This document shows, piece after piece, positions 8,904 to 18,062 of a stretch of 64,000 nucleotides of DNA. Each line of letters begins with the position of its first letter. Position 1 is the stretch's first letter. The notes under the pieces were generated by a model. The model saw nothing but the letters and a program-made list of their open reading frames with translations, was not told the origin of the DNA and did no database searches. The stretch lies in assembly GCF_017726655.1 (NCBI RefSeq), contig NZ_CP072309.1, positions 62,001 to 126,000 of the forward strand, read 5' to 3'. The translations under genes were made by a program, and so were the position numbers. The DNA is from Agrobacterium tumefaciens (lineage in GTDB: Bacteria; Pseudomonadota; Alphaproteobacteria; Rhizobiales; Rhizobiaceae).

Positions 8904-10307
8904 TCAGCCAACACGCCGCACGTGGTCGCTCTCCGGTTGCTGGGTAGGCGGTGTGTATCGAAGCGTATTTTTTGCGCGATAAAGCGCCTCATCGGCATTT
9001 CGAAACGCAGCGTCACAGCTCGTCTCGCCGGCAGGCACGACGCTGAGCCCGAACGACGCTCCGATAACCACGGGCTTTTCCTGTATGAAATAAGGCTGGG
9101 AAATCTCCAAGCAGAGTTGCCGGCAAAACAACTCGGCTTTCGCCGGAGAAACGTCTGACATCAGGAGGGCAAACTCGTCACCTCCAAGTCTGAAGACGCT
9201 GTCTCCTGCACGACAGGCCGCTTTCAGACGTGCAGCGACTTCCTTTAGCAACGCGTCACCCGCTGCATGGCCATGGCGGTCGTTAATCGCTTTGAAACCG
9301 TCAAGATCAAGGCAAACGACGGCAACCTCTCCGGTTTTGGACATTCGACCGAATTCCGGGGAAACCATCGATCGGTTCGCGAGGCCAGTCAGAAAATCAT
9401 GCGTGGCAGCATGCCTCATCCGGCGCTCGGCTTCGACGAGAGAAACGATGGCACGCCGTGAAATGCGTGCCGCAACCGTACAGACGACAACGAGAACCAG
9501 AATGACGGCGACTGCGAGTGGCAGCGATTGCCTTAGCAGATCATGTGCCGGCGTCGCTGGACGCCAGGACAATGCCTGCGCCTGCCCGTTCGGCCCGCTT
9601 GCCACCTCCACCTTCGCACGCCCTTCGGAAACGTTCACTGCGGGTCCCATGGTCGCGTCGTCGAGCAGGAAACGATTACCGAGGAATTCCTGAAGACTGC
9701 CGGCGATAGGGATTGCTGAGACGAGGATGGGGGCATGTGTACCTTGTGGAACGGTGGTGCTGAAATCCGGCTGAAACAGGCTTGCCGACAGCAGCACTGC
9801 TTCATCGCCAATCACTTCGATCTTGCTGAAGGCGATCGGCTGAGGGATACCGGCTGGGCGACCGGCCTTTTCCTTGTCTCTGACGGAATCGATGAGCGGA
9901 CGCGCATCAGCGGCTATCATTTGCGGCCCGCGAGCGAAAAAGGGCCGGCCCTGGAATTCATCGTCCGTTTTAGTGTAGACGATGTCTCCGCGACCGTTGA
10001 TGATCATGACGAAGCGCGTCCGTGACGTCCCGATCAGCGAACGGCCGATGTTGCGGTCAGTCCATTCCAGATCGAAGGCATTGTCGACCTTGGCGATGGC
10101 CTCATCCCATATCGTCCAGGCCGTCAAAGCGAACTCTACGTCGGAAATCCAGATCGAAATATTGCGGGATACCAGCGTCTCCTGACGCTCGCGGACTTCC
10201 CTGTCTAGCCGGGCAACCCCGAAGTACGGGATCGCGGCAAGACCGATCAGAAGGACCGCGACGAGCAGGACGGCGGAGCCTACAAGTCTGAATTGGGTTG
10301 AGCGCAT
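8904..10307 (-). CDS. Membrane diguanylate cyclase, CHASE4-GGDEF
   Basis: A 467-aa sensor enzyme making cyclic di-GMP. A first membrane helix (about 10-30) and a second (about 263-285) flank a periplasmic domain of about 230 residues. That domain carries the Trp-Asp-Glu-Ala pattern and beta-strand spacing of CHASE4 sensors. The cytoplasmic C-terminus is a GGDEF domain with an intact active site (Gly-Gly-Asp-Glu-Phe) and an Arg-Ala-Gly-Asp inhibitory site exactly five residues upstream, so product feedback is expected. No EAL domain is present. The gene stands alone on the minus strand. The ligand is unknown. Confidence 0.9.
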   Translation of the reverse strand: MRSTQFRLVGSAVLLVAVLLIGLAAIPYFGVARLDREVRERQETLVSRNISIWISDVEFALTAWTIWDEAIAKVDNAFDLEWTDRNIGRSLIGTSRTRFVMIINGRGDIVYTKTDDEFQGRPFFARGPQMIAADARPLIDSVRDKEKAGRPAGIPQPIAFSKIEVIGDEAVLLSASLFQPDFSTTVPQGTHAPILVSAIPIAGSLQEFLGNRFLLDDATMGPAVNVSEGRAKVEVASGPNGQAQALSWRPATPAHDLLRQSLPLAVAVILVLVVVCTVAARISRRAIVSLVEAERRMRHAATHDFLTGLANRSMVSPEFGRMSKTGEVAVVCLDLDGFKAINDRHGHAAGDALLKEVAARLKAACRAGDSVFRLGGDEFALLMSDVSPAKAELFCRQLCLEISQPYFIQEKPVVIGASFGLSVVPAGETSCDAAFRNADEALYRAKNTLRYTPPTQQPESDHVRRVG

Positions 10308-10433
10308 CTTAATAGGCGTCCTGATGTCGTGGAGACGGCATATTGAAGTTGCGGCGTTTAACAGCGGTTACGATCTCTGCTTTTTCAGACGTGTGGGTTA
10401 ATGCTTTATTTTAGCTATAGCGTAATTGCGGAC

Positions 10434-10465
10434 GGCGCCGGCCCTACAAGTCAGTAGCCGGCGCC
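10434..10465 (-). terminator. Strong hairpin after ampC
   Basis: GGCGCCGGC (10434-10442) and GCCGGCGCC (10457-10465) form a perfect 9-bp GC-rich stem with a 14-nt loop, 12 bp past the ampC stop. There is no T tract, so it may act as a transcript stabiliser rather than a full terminator. Confidence 0.5.
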
Positions 10466-10477
10466 GCGATCGCAGCT

Positions 10478-11632
10478 TTATCTTTTTTCGATAGCCGCCA
10501 ATATCTCATAGGCGGCGCGAACCCGCTCGACATTGGGATAGAATTTATTGGCCAGGATGACGATGCCGATCTTACGCTCTGGAATGAAGGCGACATAGGC
10601 ACCAAAACCATTGGTAGATCCGGTCTTGTTGATCAGCACATCCTTTCGCGGCGCCATGGGCGGGGAGATTGCCGTGACCGGGACGGTCTTCACCAGTGCA
10701 CCCGAATTCGCCTCACTCAAAGTGTTGAGCGAAACCGGATAGGCAAATTGCTCCCATACCATGTCCTGCGTCATGGGACCGACGCTGAAATAGCCGGTGT
10801 GGGTAGCCGTAACTGCCTGCTGGATTTTTGCATCCAGTTTTTCGAGCGCCATGTTAGCGTTGACGAAGCGGATCATGTCGTCGGCCGTCGATCTCACACC
10901 ATAGGCCTCGGAAGAGAGGACACCGGGTGTCAGGCGGACGGGGTCACCATTCTTTTTATAACCCTGCGCATAGTCGTCCATCTTTGCTTTCGGCACCACG
11001 GTGAAGGTGTTTTTGAGACCGAGCGCAGAAAAAAGCGTGTTGTGCATGGCGTCATCGAAGCCCTGCCCCATCGCCTTTGCAGTGATGTATCCAAGCATGC
11101 CGATGCTGGGATTGGCGTAACTTCTGTGGGTGCCGGCCCTATAGGAAGGTTTCCACCCCTTCAGATAGGACATCAGTTGCTCTTCCGTTTTCACGTCGTC
11201 CGGCACCTGCAAGGGAAAGCCGCCTGCCGTATGGGTGCTGAGATGATAAAGTTGGACGTTGCCAAAAGGCTTGCCCTTCAGCGCCGGAACATAGTCCGCA
11301 ACCTTCCCCTCAAGCGAAAGCTGACCATTTAGTGCGGCATAGGCGCTGAGCGTCGCGGTAAAGGTCTTGCTGATCGAGCCGAGTTCGAACAGCGTCTGCG
11401 GCGTAACCGCCGCGCGCGTTTCGGTTGAGGCGACGCCGTAGGTGAAGACTTGGCTCTGTCCGTCAACAGTGATGCCAACGGCCATGCCGGGAATGCCGTT
11501 CTTCTCCATGATCGGCCTGATGGCGGCGTCGGCTGCCGCTCTCAGCTCGGCCTCATCGGCGGCAGATGCCTGCACGGAAAGGCCCGTCGAGAGCAAGGCA
11601 GCCAATGCGATATGTCGGCGGGTGAATTTCAT
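10478..11632 (-). CDS. ampC: Class C beta-lactamase AmpC
   Basis: A 384-aa periplasmic serine beta-lactamase. A signal peptide (Lys-Phe-Thr-Arg-Arg followed by a hydrophobic stretch ending Ala-Ser-Ala) precedes the mature enzyme. The three active-site motifs are present: Ser86-Ile-Ser-Lys89 (nucleophile and general base), Tyr172-Ala-Asn174, and Lys336-Thr-Gly. The frame is open far upstream (to 12073), but only the Met at 11632 gives a signal peptide, so I used it. The divergent neighbour is a LysR regulator in the normal ampR position, so inducible expression by cell-wall fragments is expected. Confidence 0.95.
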   Translation of the reverse strand: MKFTRRHIALAALLSTGLSVQASAADEAELRAAADAAIRPIMEKNGIPGMAVGITVDGQSQVFTYGVASTETRAAVTPQTLFELGSISKTFTATLSAYAALNGQLSLEGKVADYVPALKGKPFGNVQLYHLSTHTAGGFPLQVPDDVKTEEQLMSYLKGWKPSYRAGTHRSYANPSIGMLGYITAKAMGQGFDDAMHNTLFSALGLKNTFTVVPKAKMDDYAQGYKKNGDPVRLTPGVLSSEAYGVRSTADDMIRFVNANMALEKLDAKIQQAVTATHTGYFSVGPMTQDMVWEQFAYPVSLNTLSEANSGALVKTVPVTAISPPMAPRKDVLINKTGSTNGFGAYVAFIPERKIGIVILANKFYPNVERVRAAYEILAAIEKR

Positions 11633-11765
11633 GTTTCGCTTTCTCCAAAACCTCAGGTGGATTTTCGGCCTCTCAGCCAGCCCCAGCGAAAAACGTGTAA
11701 CCGCGCTACATTGCACGAACAAACCATGATATCTGGGACGAGACACAAGAAAATCTAGGTCTTGG
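11633..11765. promoter_or_regulatory. ampC-ampR divergent control region
   Basis: A 133-bp gap between divergent ampC and ampR. By the known arrangement in other bacteria it should hold one AmpR site serving both promoters. I could not pick out a convincing T-N11-A dyad by eye, so the operator is not placed. Confidence 0.5.
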
Positions 11766-12644
11766 ATGGTACGGCAATTTCTTCCCCTGAACGGTCTGCG
11801 GGCTTTTGAAGCCTCCGCCCGGCATCTGAGTTTTACCCGTGCGGCCATCGAGCTTTGCGTGACCCAAGCGGCTGTGAGCCAGCAGGTGAAGGGGTTGGAG
11901 AGACGTCTTGGCGTGGCGCTTTTCCAACGGCTTCCGCGCGGTTTGAAAATCACGGCCGAAGGCGAGGCACTGCTCCCGACGGTTACCAGTTCCTTCGACC
12001 AGATGGCAACGACGCTTGACAGGATCGAAGCCGGACACGTGCGCGAATTGCTGTTTCTGGGCGTCGTCGGCACTTTCGCCGTGGGCTGGCTGCTGCCACG
12101 GCTGGCGGCTTTTCAAAAGCGATACCCGTTTATCGACGTCAGGATTTCGACAAACAACAACCGAGTGGATATGGCGGCCGAGGGCCTTGATTTTGCCGTT
12201 CGTTATGGCCAGGGCTCATGGCACGGCACCGATGCATTCCGGCTCTTCGAGGCGCCGCTTTCCCCGCTGTGCACGCCGAAACTCGCAGAGACACTAAAAA
12301 CTCCCACCGACCTCATGGAAGCGACCTTGCTGCGCAGTTACCGTGCGGATGAATGGAGCACCTGGTTTGCAGCGGCCGGCGTGACGCCCGCCGCGCAGGT
12401 CAACGCGGGTATTGTCTTCGATACCTCGCTTGGAATGATGGAAGCCGCGCTTCAGGGGCTTGGCGTTGCGCTTGCGCCACCATCGATGTTTTCACGGCAT
12501 CTTGCCTCGGGTGCGATCGTTCAGCCATTTCCCGTTACGATTTCGCTCGGGAGCTATTGGCTCACCCGGCTGCAATCAAAACCGCCGACACCAGCGATGC
12601 AGGCGTTTTCCGAGTGGATGTTTGAGACGATTGGTTCCTCCTAA
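11766..12644 (+). CDS. ampR: LysR-type regulator of ampC (AmpR)
   Basis: A 292-aa LysR-family activator/repressor. The N-terminal winged helix-turn-helix (residues about 8-65: Leu-Arg-Ala-Phe-Glu, Phe-Thr-Arg-Ala-Ala, Val-Ser-Gln-Gln-Val) is clear. The effector domain contains the Gly-Thr-Phe-Ala-Val-Gly-Trp-Leu-Leu-Pro-Arg-Leu and Asp-Phe-Ala-Val-Arg-Tyr-Gly segments typical of the AmpR/GcvA subgroup. The name rests on this subgroup plus the divergent ampC. In characterised systems AmpR senses anhydro-muropeptides and UDP-muramyl-pentapeptide. Its stop overlaps the convergent chrA stop by 4 bp. Confidence 0.92.
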   Translation: MVRQFLPLNGLRAFEASARHLSFTRAAIELCVTQAAVSQQVKGLERRLGVALFQRLPRGLKITAEGEALLPTVTSSFDQMATTLDRIEAGHVRELLFLGVVGTFAVGWLLPRLAAFQKRYPFIDVRISTNNNRVDMAAEGLDFAVRYGQGSWHGTDAFRLFEAPLSPLCTPKLAETLKTPTDLMEATLLRSYRADEWSTWFAAAGVTPAAQVNAGIVFDTSLGMMEAALQGLGVALAPPSMFSRHLASGAIVQPFPVTISLGSYWLTRLQSKPPTPAMQAFSEWMFETIGSS

Positions 12645-13879
12645 GCAGCCGATGAGATAGCCAGCAGGACGCCGCCGGCGGCACAGAACAACACCACCGC
12701 CCATGGCGGTGTTTTCCACACCGTCAGCAGGATGAACCCGGCAAGCGCGAGTGTGAAATCCTTTGCCGTAAAGATGGCACTCGTCCACACCGGATCATAG
12801 AGAGCAGCACCGAGAATGCCGACGACGGCGGCGTTTGCGCCACGCATGGCCGCTTGCGCGAGCAGCCGCTTCCGAAACCCCTCCCAGAATGGCAGCGCGC
12901 CGACAAGCAGAAGCATACCCGGCAGGAAGATCGCAACAAGCGCAATGGCAGCACCTGCCAGACCATTCGGCTGCGGCCCGACAACCGCGCCGAGATAGGC
13001 CGCGAAGGTGAAAAGCGGCCCGGGGACGGCCTGGGTCGCCCCGTAACCGGCGATAAAGGCATCTTTCGTCACCCAGCCGTTTGAAACGACTTCCGATTGC
13101 AGCAGCGGCAGGACCACATGCCCGCCACCGAAAACCAGAGCGCCAGCCCGATAAAATGCATCAAACAGGGAAAGGCCCTGCGATGCATCCGATGCCGCGA
13201 GCAGGGGCAGAAAAACAAGAAGGAGAGCGAAACTGGCAAGCGAGACAAAGCCGACAGTTTTCGGCACCCCGAAACTGAGATGGCTCGCCTGCCCAGCGGC
13301 TTCTGCACGACAAAAGACCAGACCGGCGACGGCACCTACAGCGAGCGCCAACACCTGTCCGAAGGCGCCAGCGACAAAGACGACGCAGACAATCGCGGCA
13401 AGCGCGATGCTTGCGCGCTCCCGGTCCGGCGTGAGGCTTTTCGCCATACCCCAGACCGCCTGCGCCACAACGGCAACGGCAACGATCTTCAAGCCGTGCA
13501 GCAAGCCCGTCCCGACAGGTCCATCGATGGAAGCCGCAACCGTGGCGAAGAGAACAAGCAGAATAGCCGAAGGCAGGGTGAATGCCGTCCACGCTGCAAG
13601 GGCACCGAGCGGCCCTGCCCTCAGCAGCCCCAGCGCAAAACCGACCTGGCTTGAGGCCGGCCCCGGCAGGAACTGGCAGAGCGCCACAAGATCGGCATAA
13701 GCGGTCTCATCGATCCATTTGCGCCGGACAACCAGCTCATCGCGAAAATAGCCGAGATGCGCGATAGGACCGCCAAAGGACGTAACCCCGAGCTTCAGGA
13801 ACGCCGCAAAAACCTCCCCCGGTGTGCCATGCCGGAGGCTGCGCCCCTCTGTCTCTACAGTTCGCGCTGACGATTCCAC
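12641..13879 (-). CDS. chrA: Chromate transporter ChrA (two-domain CHR family)
   Basis: A 412-aa inner-membrane protein with two related CHR halves. The first half opens with Phe-Leu-Lys-Leu-Gly-Val-Thr-Ser-Phe-Gly-Gly-Pro-Ile-Ala-His-Leu-Gly. The second repeats the pattern with Gly-Ala-Leu-Val-Phe-Gly-Gly-Gly-His-Val-Val-Leu-Pro-Leu. The Pro-Gly-Pro signature appears in both halves (Phe-Leu-Pro-Gly-Pro-Ala and Ala-Val-Pro-Gly-Pro-Leu). The family exports chromate and lowers cytoplasmic Cr(VI). No chrB-type regulator is next to it; it appears monocistronic. Confidence 0.92.
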   Translation of the reverse strand: MESSARTVETEGRSLRHGTPGEVFAAFLKLGVTSFGGPIAHLGYFRDELVVRRKWIDETAYADLVALCQFLPGPASSQVGFALGLLRAGPLGALAAWTAFTLPSAILLVLFATVAASIDGPVGTGLLHGLKIVAVAVVAQAVWGMAKSLTPDRERASIALAAIVCVVFVAGAFGQVLALAVGAVAGLVFCRAEAAGQASHLSFGVPKTVGFVSLASFALLLVFLPLLAASDASQGLSLFDAFYRAGALVFGGGHVVLPLLQSEVVSNGWVTKDAFIAGYGATQAVPGPLFTFAAYLGAVVGPQPNGLAGAAIALVAIFLPGMLLLVGALPFWEGFRKRLLAQAAMRGANAAVVGILGAALYDPVWTSAIFTAKDFTLALAGFILLTVWKTPPWAVVLFCAAGGVLLAISSAA

Positions 13880-14002
13880 GGAAGCTCCCTTGTGTGCAAA
13901 CGGCTAGTCGTCAACACAGATCTGTCTTGAAATGGTCTCGATATCAAACACCATGATGACAGGGATATGAAGGGGTGGCACCAGTAAAACGGCGTCGCTA
14001 AC

Positions 14003-14758
14003 TCAACCTGCCGACATCGCCGAGAGCCTGTCCGGCTGGAAGGCTTCCAACAATCCACGATAGGGTTTGGCGAGCGGGGTGGCATAGGCACCGCGCTTGG
14101 CAGTGGAAAGCCCCATGGCGACCAGCGATTCCGCCTGTTTGACGGCTGCCGCGACACCATCGACAACAGGCACGCCGAATTCCTCGCGCAATTCGGCGGC
14201 AAGGTCAGCCATGCCGGCACAACCGAGCACGATCGCTTCCGCCCTGTCATCTCTGATCGCCAGCGCGATTTCCTCGCGCAACCTTTCGCGCGCGTTGGAG
14301 CCGGGATCTTCCAACGACAGCACCGGAATATCCGCGGCCCTCACATTGCAGCGCGAGGACATGCCATATCGATGGACAAGGTGTTCCACGGGCAATCTTG
14401 AGCGCTCCATCGTCGTGACGACGGTGAATTTCTGGGCGATGAAAGCGGTCGCCGACACCGCGGCTTCGCAAATGCCGAGAACGGGAATATCGGCCAGAGC
14501 GCGCGCCGCATCGAGCCCGGTATCGTCGAAGCAAGCAATGATCGCAGCATCGGCTCCAAGCTGCGGCGCCTTTGCGAGTTCCAGCAACAGGCCCGGGACG
14601 GCAAAAACCTCGTCGTAGTAACCCTCGATTGAAACAGGGCCCATGGAAGAGGTGACGGCAACGATTTCCGTGTCGCGGCCAGCGATCCGATTGGCGGCAT
14701 CGGCAATTGTTGCCGTCATGGACTGCGTGGTGTTCGGATTGATGACGAGAACGCGCAT
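14003..14758 (-). CDS. Hydantoin/aspartate racemase family protein
   Basis: A 251-aa enzyme of the HyuE/Asp-Glu racemase superfamily. It starts with Val-Leu-Val-Ile-Asn-Pro-Asn-Thr, typical of hydantoin and allantoin racemases. Both catalytic cysteines are present: Cys76 (Ala-Cys-Phe-Asp-Asp-Thr-Gly) and Cys180 (Leu-Gly-Cys-Ala-Gly-Met). The expected reaction is racemisation of a 5-substituted hydantoin or allantoin. It is the last gene of an ABC-transporter operon on the minus strand, with 11 bp to the upstream permease gene, so the imported compound is probably its substrate or precursor. No hydantoinase or carbamoylase gene is in the operon. Confidence 0.85.
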   Translation of the reverse strand: MRVLVINPNTTQSMTATIADAANRIAGRDTEIVAVTSSMGPVSIEGYYDEVFAVPGLLLELAKAPQLGADAAIIACFDDTGLDAARALADIPVLGICEAAVSATAFIAQKFTVVTTMERSRLPVEHLVHRYGMSSRCNVRAADIPVLSLEDPGSNARERLREEIALAIRDDRAEAIVLGCAGMADLAAELREEFGVPVVDGVAAAVKQAESLVAMGLSTAKRGAYATPLAKPYRGLLEAFQPDRLSAMSAG

Positions 14759-14769
14759 TTTCCGTTTCT

Positions 14770-15588
14770 TTATCCGCGAGAATGGCGGCGATTGAGCATG
14801 ACGATCAGACCGAGCGTGGCCGCGATCACCAGGAATGAGAACAGGGTTGTCACAGCGCCCAGTGCATAAAGCACCGGTGTCGTGACGTTGGTGGTCATGC
14901 CGTAGATTTCCAGCGGCAAAGTATTGTAAGTGCCTGCCGTCATCAACGTGCGGGCGAACTCGTCGTAAGACAGCGTGAAGCCGAAAAGACCGACGCCGAT
15001 CAGGCTCGGTGCGATCATCGGCAGCACCACATGGGCGAAGGTCTGCCAGGAGGATGCTCCAAGATCTCGCGCCGCTTCCTCATAGGACGGAGAAAAGCGG
15101 TTGAAGACGGCGAACATGATGAGCACGCCGAAGGGCAACGTCCAGGTCAGATGCGCGCCGAAAGCTGATGTATACCATGAGGGTTCCAACCCAAGCTGCT
15201 GAAAAAGAACACCAATGCCCAGCGATATGATGATCGACGGTACGACAAGGCTGGCAACCGAGAGATAAAACAGCGGTGTCGCGCCGATGAATCTGCGCCG
15301 GAAAGCGAGGCCCGCCAGCAGCGAGACAAGGACTGTGACGATCATCACCATCAGCCCGAGGCCGAAGGAACGGCGGAAAGAGCCGCCAAAGTCGCCGACC
15401 GCCTGTTGCTCGAAGAGGTTGCCGAACCAGTGCAGCGACATGCCGTTGAGCGGAAAGGTCAGGCCGCCATTCGGACCCTGAAAGGCGAGGATGAGAATGG
15501 CCGATAGCGGGCCATACAGAAACAGCACAAAGAGCGCGAAAAAGAAGGCGAGGATATAAAATTCGCGGCTGCGTTTTTCCCGGTGCAT
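14770..15588 (-). CDS. ABC transporter permease, PotC-like
   Basis: A 272-aa inner-membrane subunit with six predicted helices. The EAA loop lies around Glu-Glu-Ala-Ala-Arg-Asp-Leu-Gly-Ala-Ser-Ser-Trp-Gln, which docks onto the ATPase. It has the short N-terminus and the Phe-x-Gly-Pro-Asn-Gly-Gly-Leu-Thr first loop of spermidine/putrescine PotC-type permeases. It lies 3 bp after the other permease gene. The substrate is not deducible from sequence. Confidence 0.88.
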   Translation of the reverse strand: MHREKRSREFYILAFFFALFVLFLYGPLSAILILAFQGPNGGLTFPLNGMSLHWFGNLFEQQAVGDFGGSFRRSFGLGLMVMIVTVLVSLLAGLAFRRRFIGATPLFYLSVASLVVPSIIISLGIGVLFQQLGLEPSWYTSAFGAHLTWTLPFGVLIMFAVFNRFSPSYEEAARDLGASSWQTFAHVVLPMIAPSLIGVGLFGFTLSYDEFARTLMTAGTYNTLPLEIYGMTTNVTTPVLYALGAVTTLFSFLVIAATLGLIVMLNRRHSRG

Positions 15589-15591
15589 GGA

Positions 15592-16506
15592 TCAAAGCTC
15601 CTTGCGGATATCGACGATGCGCAGGATGCCCGCGACCATCAGAAGAACGAGGATGAGCAGGATGACGGCGTTGGCGGCCGCAGCCGGATATTGCAGCAGC
15701 GACATCTGGTTTTTCATCATCAGCGCCACCGAGGCGCTCTGCCCGCCGGACATGACCTGAACCGTGGAGAAATCCGCCATGACGAGCGTCACGACGAAGA
15801 TGCTGCCGATGGCCATGCCGGGCTTGGCGAGCGGAATGATGACATTGGTGAGTGTCTGCCAGCCGGTCGCGCCGGCGTCACGCGCCGCCTCGATCAACGA
15901 TTTGTCGATGCGCATCAGCGTGTTGAAGATCGGCGTGACCATGAAAAGCGTATAGAGATGCACCATGGCCAGCACCACGGCGAAGTCGGAATAGAGCAAC
16001 CACTCGATCGGCTCGGGAATGATGCCGGTGCCGACCAATGCGCTGTTGACGAGACCGTTTCGCCCGAGAACGGGAATCCAGGAAATCATGCGGATGATGT
16101 TCGAGGTCAGGAACGGCACGGTGCAGACGAGGAACAGGACCATTTGCATGGTGGTGGTGCGAATGTGGAAGGCGAGGAAATAGGCTACCCAGAAACCGCA
16201 GAAAAGCGTGATCGCCCAGACCATGGCGGCATATTTCAGCGTGTTGAGATAGGTCTGCCAGGTGACCCACGAGCCGAGCGTCTCCAGGTAATTGAAAGTG
16301 ACGAAATCGGGGTACATCTGTGCGAAGTCGTAATCCCAGAAGCTGACGACGGCGATCATCAGGATCGGCAGAGCCAGGAAAAAGCCGAGGATCAGGAAAA
16401 GCGGCGTCGCCTGCACATAGGAGACGAGCTTTGGCGGCAGCGCGAAGCTGCGGGGCGGCTTGTCCTTATTTTTATCGCTGACGCCGATGAGTCTGACCGT
16501 CACCAT
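15592..16506 (-). CDS. ABC transporter permease, PotB-like
   Basis: A 304-aa inner-membrane subunit with six helices and an EAA loop (Glu-Ala-Ala-Arg-Asp-Ala-Gly-Ala-Thr-Gly-Trp-Gln). It pairs with the PotC-like permease downstream. I placed the start at the ATG at 16506 because AAAGG lies at the right distance. The frame also allows a GTG at 16596, but that start would run into the repeat element and has no ribosome site. Confidence 0.85.
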   Translation of the reverse strand: MVTVRLIGVSDKNKDKPPRSFALPPKLVSYVQATPLFLILGFFLALPILMIAVVSFWDYDFAQMYPDFVTFNYLETLGSWVTWQTYLNTLKYAAMVWAITLFCGFWVAYFLAFHIRTTTMQMVLFLVCTVPFLTSNIIRMISWIPVLGRNGLVNSALVGTGIIPEPIEWLLYSDFAVVLAMVHLYTLFMVTPIFNTLMRIDKSLIEAARDAGATGWQTLTNVIIPLAKPGMAIGSIFVVTLVMADFSTVQVMSGGQSASVALMMKNQMSLLQYPAAAANAVILLILVLLMVAGILRIVDIRKEL

Positions 16507-16590
16507 GGGGGAGCCTTTCGGTGGATTTTCGGATGCACCGGCGGCTTTCGCACCGGGCAATGTGTCAGGCAAAGCTCTCTTCAAACGCGA

Positions 16591-16680
16591 CGTCACCCTC
16601 GGGCGGGTACCGAGGATCCAACCACATTTGATGTGGTGGCTCGTGAGATCCTCGGGTCAAGCCCGAGGATGACGGAGAGA
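16591..16680. repeat. Mosaic palindromic intergenic repeat
   Basis: Three copies of the module CCCGAGGAT or its complement, one of them imperfect, occur in about 80 bp. One pair forms a perfect 9-bp hairpin (ATCCTCGGG, loop TCAAG, CCCGAGGAT). A second hairpin, CCACAT-TTG-ATGTGG, lies between. Elements with this core are familiar to me as dispersed intergenic repeats of Rhizobiales. It sits between the binding-protein gene and the first permease gene, where it may separate high expression of the binding protein from lower permease expression. Confidence 0.7.
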
Positions 16681-16742
16681 TTAGAGGCTCTGTCCCTGTC
16701 AAGACCGGCAGCCGACGCCACCGATCTCAACTTTTTCGGGTG

Positions 16743-18032
16743 CTATGCGGCGATAAACTCGTTCCAGCGGCGGACCATATAGCGGTCTTCGTCCATGACA
16801 GAGTTCCAGCACGCCACCTTGCCCATGCGCTCCTCGAAGGAGCCGCCATCGCGCACCGCGCCGGCCTTTTCCATGACCTTGCCGTCTGGTGCGATGATAT
16901 CGCCCTGCGCGGGCTTGCCTTCGACCCAGTAGCCCCACTCGTCGGCGGTCATGTGCTCCTTTGCTGTTTCCATCGCCGCGGAGTAATAACCCTGACGATT
17001 GAGGTAAGCACCGACCCAGCCAGAGGTGTACCAGTTGATATATTCATAGGCTGCATCGAGCTTCGCACCGGACAGATGCTTGGCGAGACCCAGACCACCG
17101 CCCCAGGAGCGATAGCCTTCCTTCAGCGGCTGGTACTTGCAGGCGATACCCTTGGAGCGGACGGCGGCAACGGCGGGCGACCACATGGACTGGATGATGA
17201 CTTCGCCCGAGGCCATGAGGTTGACGCTTTCGTCGAAGCTCTTCCAGAAGGCGCGGAACTGGCCGTCCTTCTTCGCCTTGATCAGGAAGTCGATGGTCTT
17301 GTCGATCTCTTCCTTCGTCATATTACCCTTGTCGGCATATTTGATGTTGCCCATGGCTTCCATGATCATCGCCGCGTCCATGATGCCGATGGACGGGATG
17401 TTGAGGATCGAGGTCTTGCCCTTGAACTTCGGGTCCATGATATCGGCCCAGCTGGTGATATCACGGCCGACGAGATCGGGGCGGATGCCGAGCGTGTCAG
17501 CATTGTAGATGGTCGGAACCATGGTGAAATAATCGGTTTCGCCCTTGGCGAAGGTCTTGTCGCCGGGCTTCTCGACGTAACCGACCGTGTGCGGCGCGGT
17601 GCCCTGCGCCACAACGCTGTCAGGCTTCAGCTTGCCGTTTTTGAACAGCGGCACGATCTTGTCGTAGTACTTCAGCTTCTTGATTTCCATCGGCTGGATA
17701 ACACCCGCCGGATAGACCTTCTTGAGGATCCAGTATTCGATATCGGCGATGTCGTAGGAATTCGGCTGGGTGACGGCGCGCTGGGCGGCTGCATCGGAAT
17801 CCGTCGCCGTCATCTCAAGCGTGATGCCGAGATCGGCCTTGCACTTTTCGGCAATGGCGTTGAGGTTCGACACGCCGGTGCCGAACTGGCGGATGGTGAT
17901 GGGGTTCTGTGCCCAGATGGTCGGGAAGCCGGTGATGAGGCCGGAGCCAATCGCCGCACCTGTCGCAGCCGCGCCTGCCTTCAGAAGGCCACGGCGGGTC
18001 AGGCCCTTCTTGCTGTTGGTGGTATCGGTCAT
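16743..18032 (-). CDS. ABC transporter substrate-binding protein, PotD-like, Tat signal
   Basis: A 429-aa periplasmic binding protein. The N-terminus has a twin-arginine signal (Thr-Arg-Arg-Gly-Leu-Leu-Lys-Ala-Gly) and a hydrophobic stretch ending Ile-Trp-Ala-Gln. The mature part has the two-lobe features of spermidine/putrescine-type binding proteins (Tyr-Asp-Ile-Ala-Asp, Pro-Thr-Ile-Tyr-Asn-Ala-Asp, Met-Ala-Ser-Gly-Glu-Val). Tat export suggests folding before export. It lies between the ATPase gene, 30 bp away, and the repeat-containing gap before the permeases. With a racemase at the operon end, a hydantoin-like or amino-acid-derived ligand is as likely as a polyamine. Confidence 0.88.
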   Translation of the reverse strand: MTDTTNSKKGLTRRGLLKAGAAATGAAIGSGLITGFPTIWAQNPITIRQFGTGVSNLNAIAEKCKADLGITLEMTATDSDAAAQRAVTQPNSYDIADIEYWILKKVYPAGVIQPMEIKKLKYYDKIVPLFKNGKLKPDSVVAQGTAPHTVGYVEKPGDKTFAKGETDYFTMVPTIYNADTLGIRPDLVGRDITSWADIMDPKFKGKTSILNIPSIGIMDAAMIMEAMGNIKYADKGNMTKEEIDKTIDFLIKAKKDGQFRAFWKSFDESVNLMASGEVIIQSMWSPAVAAVRSKGIACKYQPLKEGYRSWGGGLGLAKHLSGAKLDAAYEYINWYTSGWVGAYLNRQGYYSAAMETAKEHMTADEWGYWVEGKPAQGDIIAPDGKVMEKAGAVRDGGSFEERMGKVACWNSVMDEDRYMVRRWNEFIAA

Positions 18033-18062
18033 TTCAAAGTTCTCCTCTGGTTATTTTTGGGG

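Noticed and set aside
11633..12073. N-terminal extension of the ampC frame by about 147 codons
   Set aside because: It would run antisense through ampR and hide the signal peptide.
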